Positions 44,436 to 53,765 of a DNA stretch of 64,000 nucleotides are shown here, piece by piece (the stretch's first letter is position 1; each line of letters begins with the position of its first letter). The DNA is taken from positions 1 through 64,000 of the forward strand of contig JAABSX010000004.1 of assembly GCA_011390205.1 (NCBI GenBank), read 5' to 3'. The DNA comes from Microscillaceae bacterium. GTDB taxonomy: Bacteria; Bacteroidota; Bacteroidia; Cytophagales; Microscillaceae. The translations under genes were made by a program, and so were the position numbers. The notes under the pieces were generated by a model. The model was not told the DNA's origin, ran no database searches, and saw nothing but the letters and a program-made list of their open reading frames with translations.

Positions 44436-46334
44436 ATGAATACGAGTCCACAAAAATACATCATTATTGATTTTGACAGTACATTTACCAAAGTAGAAGG
44501 GCTAGACGAACTGAGTGCCATCGCACTCAAAGACCAGCCCGAAGCACAAGAAAATGTAGCCAAAATCAGAGAAATCACAAACCTAGGCATGCAAGGAAAA
44601 ATAGATTTTGCTGACTCCCTGCGCCAGCGAATTAACCTCCTCCATGCACATCAAAATCACTTAACAATATTGGTGGAGCACCTCCATGAGCGTGTTTCGG
44701 ATTCTTTTCAGCGAAATAAGGCCTTTTTAGAAAAATTCAGCGACCAGATTTATATCATATCTAGTGGCTTCAAAGAGTTTATCTTGCCCATAGTTACAGC
44801 CTATGGCATCAAAGCCGAAAATGTCTATGCCAATACTTTTACCTTTGATGCTCAGGGCAATATCACAGGTTACGAAGAAAGCAACATCCTTACTCAAGAC
44901 AAGGGCAAGGTAAAACTTCTCAAAGAACTCAAATTACAGGGAGATGTCTATGTGATAGGTGATGGCTATACAGATTACGAAATCAGAGAAGCAGGGCTTG
45001 CAAATAAGTTTTTTGCCTTTACCGAGAATGTCGCACGTGATGGTATCTCTGAAAAAGCAGACCATATCACCCCCTCCTTAGAAGAGTTTTTATATGTAAA
45101 CCAACTTCCTATGCCTGTCTCCTACCCAAAAAGCCGCATCAATGTGCTTTTATTGGAAAATATACACCCACAAGCAGCAGCTATTTTTAGAAAAGAAGGC
45201 TATAATGTAGAGTGTGTCAAAGGAGCTTTGAGTGAGGCAGAGCTTTGCGAAAAAATTCAGAATGTATCTATCTTGGGGCTTCGCTCCAAAAGCAAAGTTA
45301 CACCCAAGGTGCTTGAGCATGCCAATAGACTGATGCTCGTGGGTGCTTTTTGTATCGGGACAAATCAGATAGACCTAGAAGGCTGCCTTGAGAAAGGCGT
45401 GGTGGTATTCAATGCCCCTTATAGCAACACCCGCTCAGTGGTAGAGCTTGCCATCGGGCAGATGATTATGCTCATGCGCAATATCCCTGATGTGAGCTCA
45501 CAAATGCACCAAGGCATCTGGAATAAATCAGCCAGCAACAGCAACGAAATCAGGGGTAAAAAACTAGGCATCATCGGCTATGGCAATATCGGAGCACAAC
45601 TCTCTGTGCTTGCAGAGTCTATCGGGATAGAGGTTTATTACTATGATATTATAGAAAAACTAGCCCTCGGCAATGCAAAAAAATGTGAAAGCCTTGAAGA
45701 GCTTCTGAGCATCTCTGACATTGTGTCCTTGCACATAGATGGACGTGAAACCAACAAAAACATCCTCCGAAAAGAGCACTTCGAGATGATGAAAGAAGGC
45801 GTAATTTTTATCAATCTCAGCAGAGGTTTTGTAGTAGATATAGAGGCACTCAAAGAAGCCATAGAGCAAGGAAAAGTAAGGGGTGCGAGCATAGATGTGT
45901 TTCCGAAAGAACCCAAGACGAATGATGACCCCTTCGAGTCTCCTCTCAGAGGGCTGCCCAACCTTATCCTGACGCCACACATCGGAGGAAGCACCCAAGA
46001 AGCACAAGAAAACATCGCTAATTTTGTGCCTAACCGAATCATAGGCTATGTCAATAAAGGTGACACCTATGGAAGTGTAAACTTCCCCAACCTTCAGCTT
46101 CCTGAGCAAAGCAATGCCCATAGACTCATCCATGTGCATCACAACGTATCAGGCATTCTTGCAAAGATTAACCAAATATTGGCACAAAATGAAGTAAATA
46201 TCCTAGGGCAATACCTCAAAACCAATGAAAAAGTAGGTTATGTAATTACAGACATAGACAAGGCATATCAAAAACAAGTAATCCAAGAGCTAAAAAGTAT
46301 CAAGCACACAATCAAGTTTAGGATTTTGTATTAA
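44436..46334 (+). CDS. Fused phosphoserine phosphatase (SerB) - phosphoglycerate dehydrogenase (SerA)
   Basis: 632 aa, two enzymes in one chain. Residues 1-225 are a HAD-type phosphatase: Asp12 and Asp14 (IDFDSTFTK), SSG at 109-111 and GDGYTDYE (175-182). From about 233 on is a PGDH: IIGYGNIGAQ for NAD, VELAIGQMIMLM, INLSRGFVVDIEAL, TPHIGGSTQEAQENI with the catalytic His, then an ACT domain (about 565-632). It performs the first and last steps of serine synthesis; the middle step (SerC) is encoded elsewhere. SerA and SerB are normally separate genes. Confidence 0.93.
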   Translation: MNTSPQKYIIIDFDSTFTKVEGLDELSAIALKDQPEAQENVAKIREITNLGMQGKIDFADSLRQRINLLHAHQNHLTILVEHLHERVSDSFQRNKAFLEKFSDQIYIISSGFKEFILPIVTAYGIKAENVYANTFTFDAQGNITGYEESNILTQDKGKVKLLKELKLQGDVYVIGDGYTDYEIREAGLANKFFAFTENVARDGISEKADHITPSLEEFLYVNQLPMPVSYPKSRINVLLLENIHPQAAAIFRKEGYNVECVKGALSEAELCEKIQNVSILGLRSKSKVTPKVLEHANRLMLVGAFCIGTNQIDLEGCLEKGVVVFNAPYSNTRSVVELAIGQMIMLMRNIPDVSSQMHQGIWNKSASNSNEIRGKKLGIIGYGNIGAQLSVLAESIGIEVYYYDIIEKLALGNAKKCESLEELLSISDIVSLHIDGRETNKNILRKEHFEMMKEGVIFINLSRGFVVDIEALKEAIEQGKVRGASIDVFPKEPKTNDDPFESPLRGLPNLILTPHIGGSTQEAQENIANFVPNRIIGYVNKGDTYGSVNFPNLQLPEQSNAHRLIHVHHNVSGILAKINQILAQNEVNILGQYLKTNEKVGYVITDIDKAYQKQVIQELKSIKHTIKFRILY

Positions 46335-46520
46335 AAAATTAACTCAACCAACGCTAAGTCTAATGTTTGAAAGAATAGGACATAGCAAGTTAAATTTAGC
46401 CTAAATTCTTATTTCGTTTGGATGTGGTATGATTTTTACTAAATTTACGTAAGTAAGACAGATAATGCGTAAACTCAACAAATTATCTATCTATTAAGAA
46501 CTTAATCTCAAACTAAGATA

Positions 46521-48662
46521 TTGAAACCAAAAAGACATATCATCCCCTTTCTAATGCTTATCGGACTGCTCTGGAGCTGCCAGTTTCAGAAAGATATGCA
46601 GGCTGGATCTTATGTTGCAAAAAAAGGCGTTTTAAATCTTAGCGATTGGGATACAGACAAAGACCCAACCATTGATTTAGATGGTGAGTGGGCTTTTCAC
46701 TGGAAAGAATTGCTGATAGATAACCAAAAGAATCAGCCTCAGGATTTTGTAAATGTACCTTCTTTTTGGAATCAATACCCTTATAACCCTGAAAAAACTT
46801 CGTATGGATATGCTACTTACCAGCTCAAAGTCATCTTACCCAGAGAGCACCCTCCTCTTGCATTTAAGTTATTATCCTTTGGCACAGCTTACGAAATGTT
46901 TGTCAATGGAAAAAAAATAGCCCAAAACGGAAAAGTAGGAACACTCAAAACTGACACATCACCTTATACGCTGCCGCTGGTTGCTCACTTCGAAAACAAC
47001 AGCGATACCCTCAATATCAGCATACAAGTCGCTAATTTTCATCACAGGCACGGAGGATTCTGGCACAGCATACAGCTAGGAAAAGCCCAAAGAATACAAA
47101 TCAGCCGTGATAGACTCATTGCCATTGATTTGCTCTTGGCTGGCTGTCTTTTGATTATGGCCTTTTATCATCTCGGGATTTATGCCTTCCGTAAGCAAGA
47201 CCGCTCAGTTTTGTATTTTAGTGTGGTAAGTTTATTTTTTGTAGTGCATACCCTCATCACAGATGAGCGGTATTTGCTGTATTTATTTCCTCAAATTTCT
47301 TGGGAGATAGCCATCAGGGCAGAGTACTTGACGGTCTATCTGGGCTTTTCTTTTTATATTATGTTCTTTTGCTCAGTGTATCCCAAAGAGTTTTCACGCA
47401 AGGTCATGCTCACTGTCAGGTGGATTGGCATTTCGTTTGCCCTATTTGTGCTGTTTACTCCTGTGAGTATTTTTTCTTATTCATTGGATGTGATGCAGTT
47501 TTTGATGCTCTCAGTAGGGGTTTATGTTTTTTATACATTGATACTTGCAGTGTCTAATCGGCGTGAAGCTGCCACTGTATTTTTGCTTGGTTTTTTAATT
47601 TTTGCCAGCACACTCATCAATGACTTACTTTATACGGCACACATCATCAATACGGGCAGATGGGTCTCTTTGGGCTTTCTTATCTTTACTTTTACACAAG
47701 CCATGGTGCTTTCTATTCGTTATGCACGCTCTTTTACGGCTGTAGAAGACCTGACCGCAGATTTGGAAGATAGAGTAGAAAAAAGAACCCAAGAAATCAG
47801 CCAAAAAAATATTGAACTAGAAAACCAAAAAGATGAGATTATCCGAAAGACAGCCATTATAGAGAAAAAAAATAAAAATATCACAGCAAGTATCAACTAT
47901 GCCAGCCGTATCCAGAAGGCAATCATCGGCAATGAAGATGCTGTCAGCTCTAACTTTAAAGAATCATTTATTCTTATCAAACCTAAAGACATCGTCTCGG
48001 GAGATTTTTATTGGTACACAGAAGTCAAAAGGCTGGGCACTGTCAAAGGCTCAGATGACAGGCAGTCTATTTATTTTAAAATCATTGCAGCAGCAGATTG
48101 TACGGGGCATGGCATACCAGGGGCATTTATGACGGTGATGGGCAATGCACTCTTAGATGAGATTATCAATGAAAATAAAGTAACCAACCCTAGCCGAATC
48201 CTGTCTGTACTTGACCGCAAGCTGCTCATGAAGCTGCGCCAGCACAATGTCAATGACGGAATGGACATCGCTATGCTCATATTTGATGATGAAAATCAGG
48301 TGGTTACTTTTGCAGGGGCTAATAACCCTCTCTACTATGTCAGAGATGGTGAATTGCATCAAGTAAAAGGGGCTAAATTCCCGATAGGTAGCACACAGTA
48401 CAAAACTAAGAAAAAATTCGAGTCTCACGCCATTCCCTACTTGCCTGGTGATATTTTTTACATCTTTACGGATGGCTTCCAAGACCAGTTTGGGGGGGAA
48501 GAAGGCCGCAAATATTATAAGAAAAATTTTAGAGAGTTTTTACTCCAGATTAGCTCACTACCCATGAAAGAGCAAAAAAACCAACTAGAAGAAGAACTTA
48601 AAAAATGGCAGGGAGACCAAAGCCAAACAGATGATATTCTGGTGATTGGAATTAAAACCTAA
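46521..48662 (+). CDS. 7TM-DISM sensor with SpoIIE phosphatase output
   Basis: 713 aa starting at TTG 46521 (no ATG fits; the first in-frame ATG would cut the signal peptide). The N-terminus has a lipobox-like LLWSC (Cys20), then an extracellular beta-sandwich (about 35-195, DGEWAFHWKELL), seven membrane helices (about 205-405), a coiled coil (about 410-455) and a SpoIIE phosphatase (about 470-713) with VSGDFYWY, ADCTGHGIPGAF, FTDGFQDQF and TDDILVIGIK. It shares the output type of the HAMP-SpoIIE gene at 7106. Probably a partner-switching regulator; the signal is unknown. Confidence 0.88.
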   Translation: MKPKRHIIPFLMLIGLLWSCQFQKDMQAGSYVAKKGVLNLSDWDTDKDPTIDLDGEWAFHWKELLIDNQKNQPQDFVNVPSFWNQYPYNPEKTSYGYATYQLKVILPREHPPLAFKLLSFGTAYEMFVNGKKIAQNGKVGTLKTDTSPYTLPLVAHFENNSDTLNISIQVANFHHRHGGFWHSIQLGKAQRIQISRDRLIAIDLLLAGCLLIMAFYHLGIYAFRKQDRSVLYFSVVSLFFVVHTLITDERYLLYLFPQISWEIAIRAEYLTVYLGFSFYIMFFCSVYPKEFSRKVMLTVRWIGISFALFVLFTPVSIFSYSLDVMQFLMLSVGVYVFYTLILAVSNRREAATVFLLGFLIFASTLINDLLYTAHIINTGRWVSLGFLIFTFTQAMVLSIRYARSFTAVEDLTADLEDRVEKRTQEISQKNIELENQKDEIIRKTAIIEKKNKNITASINYASRIQKAIIGNEDAVSSNFKESFILIKPKDIVSGDFYWYTEVKRLGTVKGSDDRQSIYFKIIAAADCTGHGIPGAFMTVMGNALLDEIINENKVTNPSRILSVLDRKLLMKLRQHNVNDGMDIAMLIFDDENQVVTFAGANNPLYYVRDGELHQVKGAKFPIGSTQYKTKKKFESHAIPYLPGDIFYIFTDGFQDQFGGEEGRKYYKKNFREFLLQISSLPMKEQKNQLEEELKKWQGDQSQTDDILVIGIKT

Positions 48663-48727
48663 AAATAAATCAAGCCTACCCCACACTGGCTATGCCTCAG
48701 AGATAATTTCCATTCTTACAAAATAAG

Positions 48728-48776
48728 AAATGCTTTGCCCAAATATATTAGAATAAGTGGGCAAAGCATTTTTTTT
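48728..48776 (+). terminator. Terminator of the 7TM-SpoIIE gene
   Basis: Perfect 14-bp stem (48728-48741 with 48758-48771), loop 16 nt, T-run to 48776. Confidence 0.85.
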
Positions 48777-48860
48777 GAGTAGCTTTTTGAGCGAGGTCTA
48801 TGTTTTGAGCAGCTTAGTGCTAAGAAAATCTGTACCTATTGGGGGGCTGTCCGTTCAGGC

Positions 48861-48937
48861 TTAAAACCATCTCGAGGATGCCACCCCTACGGGGGTTTGC
48901 AGACTTGTATTTATTTTTCTACAAAGGTTTCACGCCT
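48861..48937 (+). repeat. Dispersed intergenic repeat, copy 2
   Basis: Pairs with the copy at 35427-35500 in the same orientation: AAAACCAT, GATGCCACCC, a GGGGGT-TTT block, and TATTTATTTTTCTACAAAG followed by a TTTCAC tail. Intact CCACCC/GGGGG can fold into a small hairpin. Confidence 0.7.
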
Positions 48938-48968
48938 ATGGTATTGCAAAAAAAACCTATCCAAACAA

Positions 48969-50531
48969 TTACGAAAACCTTTTGATTTCTCCGTTTTTGA
49001 TGCGTGCCATGTAGCTCTTTAAATCACGGCGAACCTCAGGTGCTAAGATATACAAACCCAACACATTGGGGAAGCACATCGCAAAAATCATTGCATCTCC
49101 GAAATCAAATACACTCGTGGCATTGATGGCAGAGCCAATCACGATAAACACACAAAAGATAAATTTATAAATCAAATCTGAAACTTGGCTTTCACCAAAA
49201 ATATAGGTCCAGGCCTTCAAGCCATAGTAAGACCAAGAAACCATCGTAGAAAGTGCAAATAAAATCACCGCAATAGAAAGCACCACAGGAAACCACGAAA
49301 TGACCGAGCCAAAAGCACGTGAAGTAAGTGAGATGGCTTCTTGATTGCCCGAGACTTGGTTTTGATACTCACCCGTAATCACGATTACGAGGGCCGTCAT
49401 CGTACAAATCACCACTGTATCTATAAAAGGCTCTAAGAGTGCTACGATTCCCTCACTCACGGGTTCATCTGTCTTGGCGGCTGAGTGTGCAATAGATGCC
49501 GAGCCAATCCCTGCTTCATTAGAAAATGCAGCCCTTCTGAAGCCCATAATTAACACACCTATCATACCTCCGTAACCTGCCTCAGGTGTAAATGCTCCTG
49601 AAATTATCTGGCTAAAAGCTGTAGGAATTTGTGTGATATTGCCAAAAATCACGACCAAAGCCGCAATCACATATACACCTACCATCAGTGGCACTATTTT
49701 GTCGGTTACTTTTACGATGCCTTTAATGCCTCCGATGATGATAAAACCTACCAAAAGAGCCATCATCACACCAAATAACCAACCTTGATTAAAAAATATA
49801 CTGCTCTCACCCCCTGTTACATTGATGAGCTGTTGTGTGGCCTGATTGACTTGCACCATATTACCGCCTCCAAAAGAGCCTCCAATGCACGCAATGGCAA
49901 AGAATACAGCCAGAATCTTGCCTAGCCAACCTATGCCACGCTTCTCAAGTCCTTTGTCTAGGTAATACATTGGCCCACCTGAGACAGAACCATCTGCATT
50001 TTTTTTGCGGTATTTTAAGCCCAGAGTACACTCCACGAATTTGGAAGACATTCCCAAAAATCCTGCAATAATCATCCAAAAAGTAGCCCCAGGACCTCCT
50101 AGCGAAATCGCAATGGCTACGCCTGCAATGTTCCCTACGCCTACCGTGCCCGATAGGGCAGCCGTAAGTGCCTGAAAGTGAGATACTTCACCTGAATCGT
50201 CAGGGTTATCAAATTTCCCTGCTACTACATCCAAGGCGTGCTTAAAGCCTGTCAGATTGATAAAGCCCATATAAATCGTAAAGACCAATGCGCCTAAGAT
50301 GAGCCAGACCAGCACAAAAGGAACTACATACTTGCCTGCACCTACTTCAAAGAAAACAACATCAGAGATAACCTTGGTAGCAGGAGTCATCACAGCGTTA
50401 ATCTGATCATCTATTGTGAGCACTTTAGCTTTGTTACTGCTTTGTATGAGTGTACTATCTTCTTGGGCATAGCCTACAGAAGTAGAGAGTATAAATAAAA
50501 TGAATAAAATTAAAGTGTTTTTTAGTTTCAT
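48969..50531 (-). CDS. Alanine/glycine:cation symporter (AGCS family)
   Basis: 520 aa, polytopic. An N-terminal signal-like helix (ends VGYAQ) precedes about eleven membrane helices; [25 protein letters not shown] and [22 protein letters not shown] are the AGCS fingerprints. Imports alanine or glycine with sodium. Such N-terminal extensions are usual in Bacteroidota members. Monocistronic by position. Confidence 0.93.
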   Translation of the reverse strand: MKLKNTLILFILFILSTSVGYAQEDSTLIQSSNKAKVLTIDDQINAVMTPATKVISDVVFFEVGAGKYVVPFVLVWLILGALVFTIYMGFINLTGFKHALDVVAGKFDNPDDSGEVSHFQALTAALSGTVGVGNIAGVAIAISLGGPGATFWMIIAGFLGMSSKFVECTLGLKYRKKNADGSVSGGPMYYLDKGLEKRGIGWLGKILAVFFAIACIGGSFGGGNMVQVNQATQQLINVTGGESSIFFNQGWLFGVMMALLVGFIIIGGIKGIVKVTDKIVPLMVGVYVIAALVVIFGNITQIPTAFSQIISGAFTPEAGYGGMIGVLIMGFRRAAFSNEAGIGSASIAHSAAKTDEPVSEGIVALLEPFIDTVVICTMTALVIVITGEYQNQVSGNQEAISLTSRAFGSVISWFPVVLSIAVILFALSTMVSWSYYGLKAWTYIFGESQVSDLIYKFIFCVFIVIGSAINATSVFDFGDAMIFAMCFPNVLGLYILAPEVRRDLKSYMARIKNGEIKRFS

Positions 50532-50666
50532 ATAATTAGTAGTGTATCTTCAGTTTAATACATAAGTAGATTGCAAAGTATGTAATAAGTTTTAAACTTA
50601 GCAAATAAATTCTTTACAATGGCTAAAAACATGTTTTTTGGCGTGTAAATCAAGCAAAATTCTTTG

Positions 50667-51767
50667 TTATTTTTTGACCGGCATCCGTGTTTTTGAAAGC
50701 TTCTGGAGCTCTTGCTGTACTTTTTGCTGCTGGTGGCAGTAGTCATCCGTCAGTTTTAAAAATGCTATTAAGATTTGCTTTTGGCTTTCTACCTTCTTCT
50801 CAAGTTCTTTTTTACGTGCTTGCTCTTGTATAAGTGCCTTCTGTGCTTTGGCAAGGCTGTTATCTTGCCTGATGCGCAAGGTCTGAAAAGCTTCATAGAG
50901 TTTTCCTTCTTGTCTGATAAGTTCTTCTGCTTGTGCCTCCTCCTCTCCTTTGAGAGCAAGGCTTACCTCTACTGCTCCCTTGGCTTGTGCATAGATTTGT
51001 TCATTTTGGCGAAGCATTGTTTCTTTTTCTGCCACAGATTTGGCTTGTGTATTCAATGTCTGATAAAATTTATCTAGCTGTTGTCTCAGTCTTTGGGCTT
51101 GATAAAAGGCATTGCTCTGAAATATCAAAGCACTTTTGGCTTGCTCGAGTTGTGTATATTGCCTTGCGTATTCTCTCTTTGCTGTCTTGATTTTATCCTC
51201 ACTTTGGATGATAAACTGTTGGTATTTTTCTATTTTGTCTTTTTTGAGGCGGATAAGGTTTGCTATGCTTTCACTGACTTTGCTGGGCATCCCGAAAGTT
51301 TGGTTGGTTTGATAGTGGTGATATGCACTCAGCCCCAAAAGAGGCATTAAGAAGATAAGCAAAACCCACTTTATCCATGTGTTTTGTATTTTAAATAAAT
51401 ACTGTTGGAGTATCTTCTGGCTTTCAGGTTTGATTTGTGTTGTTTTCTGCATTTGATGGCGTTGCTCTACGGCGGCCATAAACCTGTGGTAGATTCGGTT
51501 GCCTTTTTGCTGAATTTTCAGAAATAAAAAAATCAAGCCTGCATTGAGCATCCCAAAGACCAAGACCCATATCAGCCCTGTCTTTGGTAAAAAATAAGCA
51601 AGAACCAATGCAGTACTCATCCCTGCACACATCAGCAAGATGCCTATCAAAAGTAAAGACAAAATCTTGCTCAACCTTGCCAATACTTGCCAAGGTCTCT
51701 CCTGTGCATCAGGCAGATAAAGCAATATGCTTTTAAAGTGAATGCGTTTTTTTATTAAAAATTTCAC
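50667..51767 (-). CDS. Membrane protein with a long coiled coil, unknown function
   Basis: 366 aa. Basic N-terminus, two neighbouring membrane helices (about 35-58 and 64-84), a third at about 133-150, then a long helical region (about 180-350) with heptad character (Gln/Lys/Glu/Ala rich) that should form a coiled coil. C-terminus basic (SKTRMPVKK). No known domain found. The topology suggests a membrane-attached scaffold or tether. Confidence 0.65.
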   Translation of the reverse strand: MKFLIKKRIHFKSILLYLPDAQERPWQVLARLSKILSLLLIGILLMCAGMSTALVLAYFLPKTGLIWVLVFGMLNAGLIFLFLKIQQKGNRIYHRFMAAVEQRHQMQKTTQIKPESQKILQQYLFKIQNTWIKWVLLIFLMPLLGLSAYHHYQTNQTFGMPSKVSESIANLIRLKKDKIEKYQQFIIQSEDKIKTAKREYARQYTQLEQAKSALIFQSNAFYQAQRLRQQLDKFYQTLNTQAKSVAEKETMLRQNEQIYAQAKGAVEVSLALKGEEEAQAEELIRQEGKLYEAFQTLRIRQDNSLAKAQKALIQEQARKKELEKKVESQKQILIAFLKLTDDYCHQQQKVQQELQKLSKTRMPVKK

Positions 51768-51948
51768 TAAATATTCTATTCCTACTGGTTATTAAAATAA
51801 AACCACCTCTAAACTTAATGACGAAAGTATAAAATTAGCATTTATTGAGATATTCATAGACTATATTTCAAGTAATTATTTTTTGTCTGCTACAGATTTA
51901 TGCTCAAAATGCCCTTTTTTTCATTTTTTTTTGTTCCTTTGAATTTTA

Positions 51949-53244
51949 ATGAACTGTCTAATAAAATCTTGCCAAATCTGGGATAAAAATTCCCCTTGGC
52001 ACCTCCAACTTGTCAATCTTTACATCAAGGAAGGCATCATCGAAAAAATCCAACACCTTGGAGATGAGTCGCCTCATGCTGCCCCTGACAGCAGGGTCAT
52101 AGAAGCCAAAAACAAAAAACTTTCTATTGGCTGGATGGATATGCGTGTCTTGATTCCTGAGCCTGGGCTAGAGCACAAAGAAACCCTTGCCTCTGGTGCA
52201 GCGGCAGCCCAAGCAGGCGGATTTACAGAAATCATGCTCCTACCCAATACTGAACCCGTGATTCAGCACAAAAGCAACCTTAGCTTTATACAGCAGCATA
52301 ACCAACAGCAACTCGTCAAAATGCACCCTACGGCTGCCATCACACTCCATACCGAAGGGCACGAACTCACCGAAATGATAGACCTGCACAAAGCAGGGGC
52401 TGTGGCATTCACAGAGGGGACACGCCCCGTCTGGCACTCAGATATTTTGGTAAAATCACTGCAATATTTACAGTTTTTTGATGGGTTGCTCATCAACCGC
52501 CCCGAAGATACCCTCCTGACAAAATTTGGGCAGATGCACGAAGGCAAATATAGCACCTTGCTGGGGCTCAAAGGAATGCCCGCACTTGCCGAAGAAATGA
52601 TGATTCAGAGAGATTTACAGTTTTTAGAGTATGCAGGAGGTAAGATTCATTTTTCTCTCATCTCTTCTAGGCGTTCTGTAGAGCTTATCCGCAGTGCCAA
52701 AAGCCAAGGTTTGCAAGTTACCTGTGATGTGGCAGCCCACCAACTGGCTTTCACAGATGCTGACCTGCAAGGCTTTGATACCTTGCTCAAAGTCAATCCG
52801 CCTTTTCGCACGCTGTCTGACCAAGAAGCACTCTGGCAAGGGCTGGCAGATGACACCATAGATGCCATCGTATCTGACCACTGCCCCCAAGATGAGGAGA
52901 GTAAGAATCTTGAATTTGATTTGGCTGATTTTGGTGTGATAGGGCTGCAGAGTGTATTTGCGGTATGCCACACACAGAATGTCAAAAGAGGAGAAAATGC
53001 CCTCCCACTAGAAAAAATACTTGAGAAAATCACCTACAACCCTCGTCAGATACTCAAGCTGCCCATCCCTAAAATAGCCGAAGGAGAAGCCGCCAACCTC
53101 ACCCTCTTTGATACCGAAAAGACTTGGACACTGACAGAAAAAGAAATTCGCTCACATTCTAAAAATAGTCCTTTCATAGGGCATCATTTGCAAGGCAAAG
53201 CACTTGCAGTCATTCATCAAAATCAACTTTACCAAAATGCCTAA
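51949..53244 (+). CDS. Dihydroorotase-like protein without metal ligands
   Basis: 431 aa amidohydrolase of the class I dihydroorotase type; LGLKGMPALAEEMMIQRD and LLKVNPPFRTLSDQEAL match closely. The zinc site is lost: the usual D-x-HxH is DMRVL (Arg66, Leu68), the HIST motif is SLISS, the HAED motif is RPED, TPHH is AAHQ, and TDHAPH is SDHCPQ. Such inactive homologues (pDHO/PyrX-type) can support aspartate carbamoyltransferase. It overlaps the downstream DUF4199 gene by 8 bp. A catalytic dihydroorotase must be elsewhere. Annotation pipelines would label it pyrC. Confidence 0.88.
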   Translation: MNCLIKSCQIWDKNSPWHLQLVNLYIKEGIIEKIQHLGDESPHAAPDSRVIEAKNKKLSIGWMDMRVLIPEPGLEHKETLASGAAAAQAGGFTEIMLLPNTEPVIQHKSNLSFIQQHNQQQLVKMHPTAAITLHTEGHELTEMIDLHKAGAVAFTEGTRPVWHSDILVKSLQYLQFFDGLLINRPEDTLLTKFGQMHEGKYSTLLGLKGMPALAEEMMIQRDLQFLEYAGGKIHFSLISSRRSVELIRSAKSQGLQVTCDVAAHQLAFTDADLQGFDTLLKVNPPFRTLSDQEALWQGLADDTIDAIVSDHCPQDEESKNLEFDLADFGVIGLQSVFAVCHTQNVKRGENALPLEKILEKITYNPRQILKLPIPKIAEGEAANLTLFDTEKTWTLTEKEIRSHSKNSPFIGHHLQGKALAVIHQNQLYQNA

Positions 53245-53749
53245 ACATTTAATCTATACTACTTTGCTTGCAGGGTTTGCAGGGAGCATTGCCTTCATCA
53301 CTTTTTTCTGGGCAATGTACCTTCTCCACGAAAACCCCTTTGTAACAGAGGCAAAGTCTCCCGATTTTTTTGTGTATATGGGTGTCATCGTGATTGCCAA
53401 TATTTTGTATCGTTTTAGGCTCAATCAAGGCAGAATGCGTTTTTGGGAGGGTTTTGTGCTCGGAGGCGGGAGCGTTATCCTAATGGCAAGCCTTGGCGCA
53501 GTATTTATTTATGTTTTTTTAGAATATCTACACCCTGAAGTATTGCAGGCACATATCCAGTATATGAGCAATACACTGACTCAAAACCCTGAGCAGGGCA
53601 TCGCCTCTTTTGGTGAAGAAAATTACAAGCAAATCCTCAAAGACATTCAAAATACCAGTGCCTCACGCTTGGCTTTTTATGAACTGAGGGTGAAGCTACT
53701 CATCGGCACTATGATGGCTATCATCGTGGCGGCAGTCGTAAGAAAGTAA
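53237..53749 (+). CDS. DUF4199-like membrane protein
   Basis: 170 aa from the ATG at 53237, which overlaps the upstream stop by 8 bp (ATGCCTAA) and is the natural N-terminus (MPKHLIYTTLLAG); the frame is open a little further upstream. Helices at about 7-27, 38-52, 68-92 and 148-168, with FRLNQGRMRFWEGFVLGGG as in DUF4199 proteins. Function unknown. Confidence 0.8.
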   Translation: MPKHLIYTTLLAGFAGSIAFITFFWAMYLLHENPFVTEAKSPDFFVYMGVIVIANILYRFRLNQGRMRFWEGFVLGGGSVILMASLGAVFIYVFLEYLHPEVLQAHIQYMSNTLTQNPEQGIASFGEENYKQILKDIQNTSASRLAFYELRVKLLIGTMMAIIVAAVVRK

Positions 53750-53765
53750 ACTTACTCCGTAAAAC

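Larger units (their letters stand above)
48663..48968. other. Intergenic region, 306 bp
   Basis: Contains the terminator at 48728-48776 and the second copy of the dispersed repeat (48861-48937). No gene. Confidence 0.6.

Noticed and set aside
45641-46142. Antisense frames of 133-160 codons within the SerB-SerA fusion
   Set aside because: Opposite strand of the conserved SerA part; no independent start signal or homology features.
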